DNA of 64,000 bases from Choristoneura fumiferana (taxonomy: Eukaryota > Arthropoda > Insecta > Lepidoptera > Tortricidae): positions 6,240,173-6,304,172 of the forward strand of contig NC_133473.1 of NCBI RefSeq assembly GCF_025370935.1, given 5' to 3'. A model generated the notes under the pieces. That model was given only the letters and a program-made list of their open reading frames with translations, was not told where the DNA came from and searched no databases. The position numbers and the translations under genes were made by a program. Below, piece after piece: positions 63,836-64,000 of the stretch; position 1 is the first letter of the stretch, and each line of letters opens with the position of its first letter.

Positions 63836-64000
63836 ATTATTATTTATTTTTAATACAAGCTTTTCTTGCTAATTGTACATTTTTATTGACTGTACCTTGC
63901 ACTATCATCCAAACTACATTGGCATACCAAATTTCAAGTCATGCCATTAACTGTTGAAGAGTTCCAGCCACTGGAGACGATCCTGTTCGGACCACCAGAA
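63836..64000 (+). repeat. Interspersed repeat continuing past the window edge
   Basis: AATACAAGCTTTTCTTGCTA, GACTGTACCTTGCACTATCA, ATTTCAAGTCATGCCATTAA and GGAGACGATCCTG match 36530-36660 and parts of 37880-37930. Confidence 0.65.

Overview
The window looks like a piece of a moth or butterfly (Lepidoptera) nuclear genome. It is AT-rich, its one recognisable host gene is split by spliceosomal introns, and it is crowded with tRNA-derived SINEs, palindromic MITEs, non-LTR retrotransposons and a Penelope-like element of types I associate with Lepidoptera. I infer the lineage from the repeat repertoire and protein resemblance; I could not search databases.

Host genes. The main gene runs on the minus strand from about 42949 down to 22266. 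It is a dipeptidyl peptidase 4-like serine protease (S9B / prolyl oligopeptidase clan), assembled here from 14 exons with matching GT/AG sites and phases. The nucleophile (GWSYGGY), the aspartate (TADDN) and the histidine (DEDHG) lie in the three exons at 23.8, 22.8 and 22.3 kb. The twelve exons other than 37.5 and 38.7 kb read cleanly. Those two carry several 1-2 base frame breaks, and they sit in a zone (37-44 kb) with other small indels and a 10-N assembly gap at 43393. The N-terminus is not found, apart from a possible exon at 54021-54087. A second, unidentified, GC-rich coding block (357 codons, 54299-55372, minus) starts directly after a good splice acceptor. One weak candidate exon lies at 1025-1102.

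Mobile DNA. From left to right: degenerate interspersed repeats and palindromes (2-22 kb); MITEs and SINEs in the protease introns (24-43 kb); a broken non-LTR 5' end abutting a Penelope-like element with a GIY-YIG domain (43.4-45.9 kb), whose 3' region holds a hammerhead-like RNA motif; a complete, apparently intact I-clade LINE with two ORFs, poly(A) and 13-bp target duplication (46.4-52.1 kb); and a CCCTGTGACT-type minisatellite (52.5-52.8 kb).

At 55.5-59.2 kb there is a set of nested insertions. A LINE fragment is split by a 3.1-kb element with a 9-bp target duplication and unusual phrase-repeat arms. That element contains a 2.1-kb TIR element, which in turn contains a GC-rich palindrome and two interspersed repeats. 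The right end holds a 5'-truncated RNase H-bearing LINE with its own target duplication (59.9-61.2 kb), a 669-bp TIR element, a SINE, and a LINE reverse transcriptase that has lost its catalytic YADD box (62.3-63.7 kb).

The genes do not form an operon or pathway. The layout is one large-intron host gene plus dense transposon layering around it.
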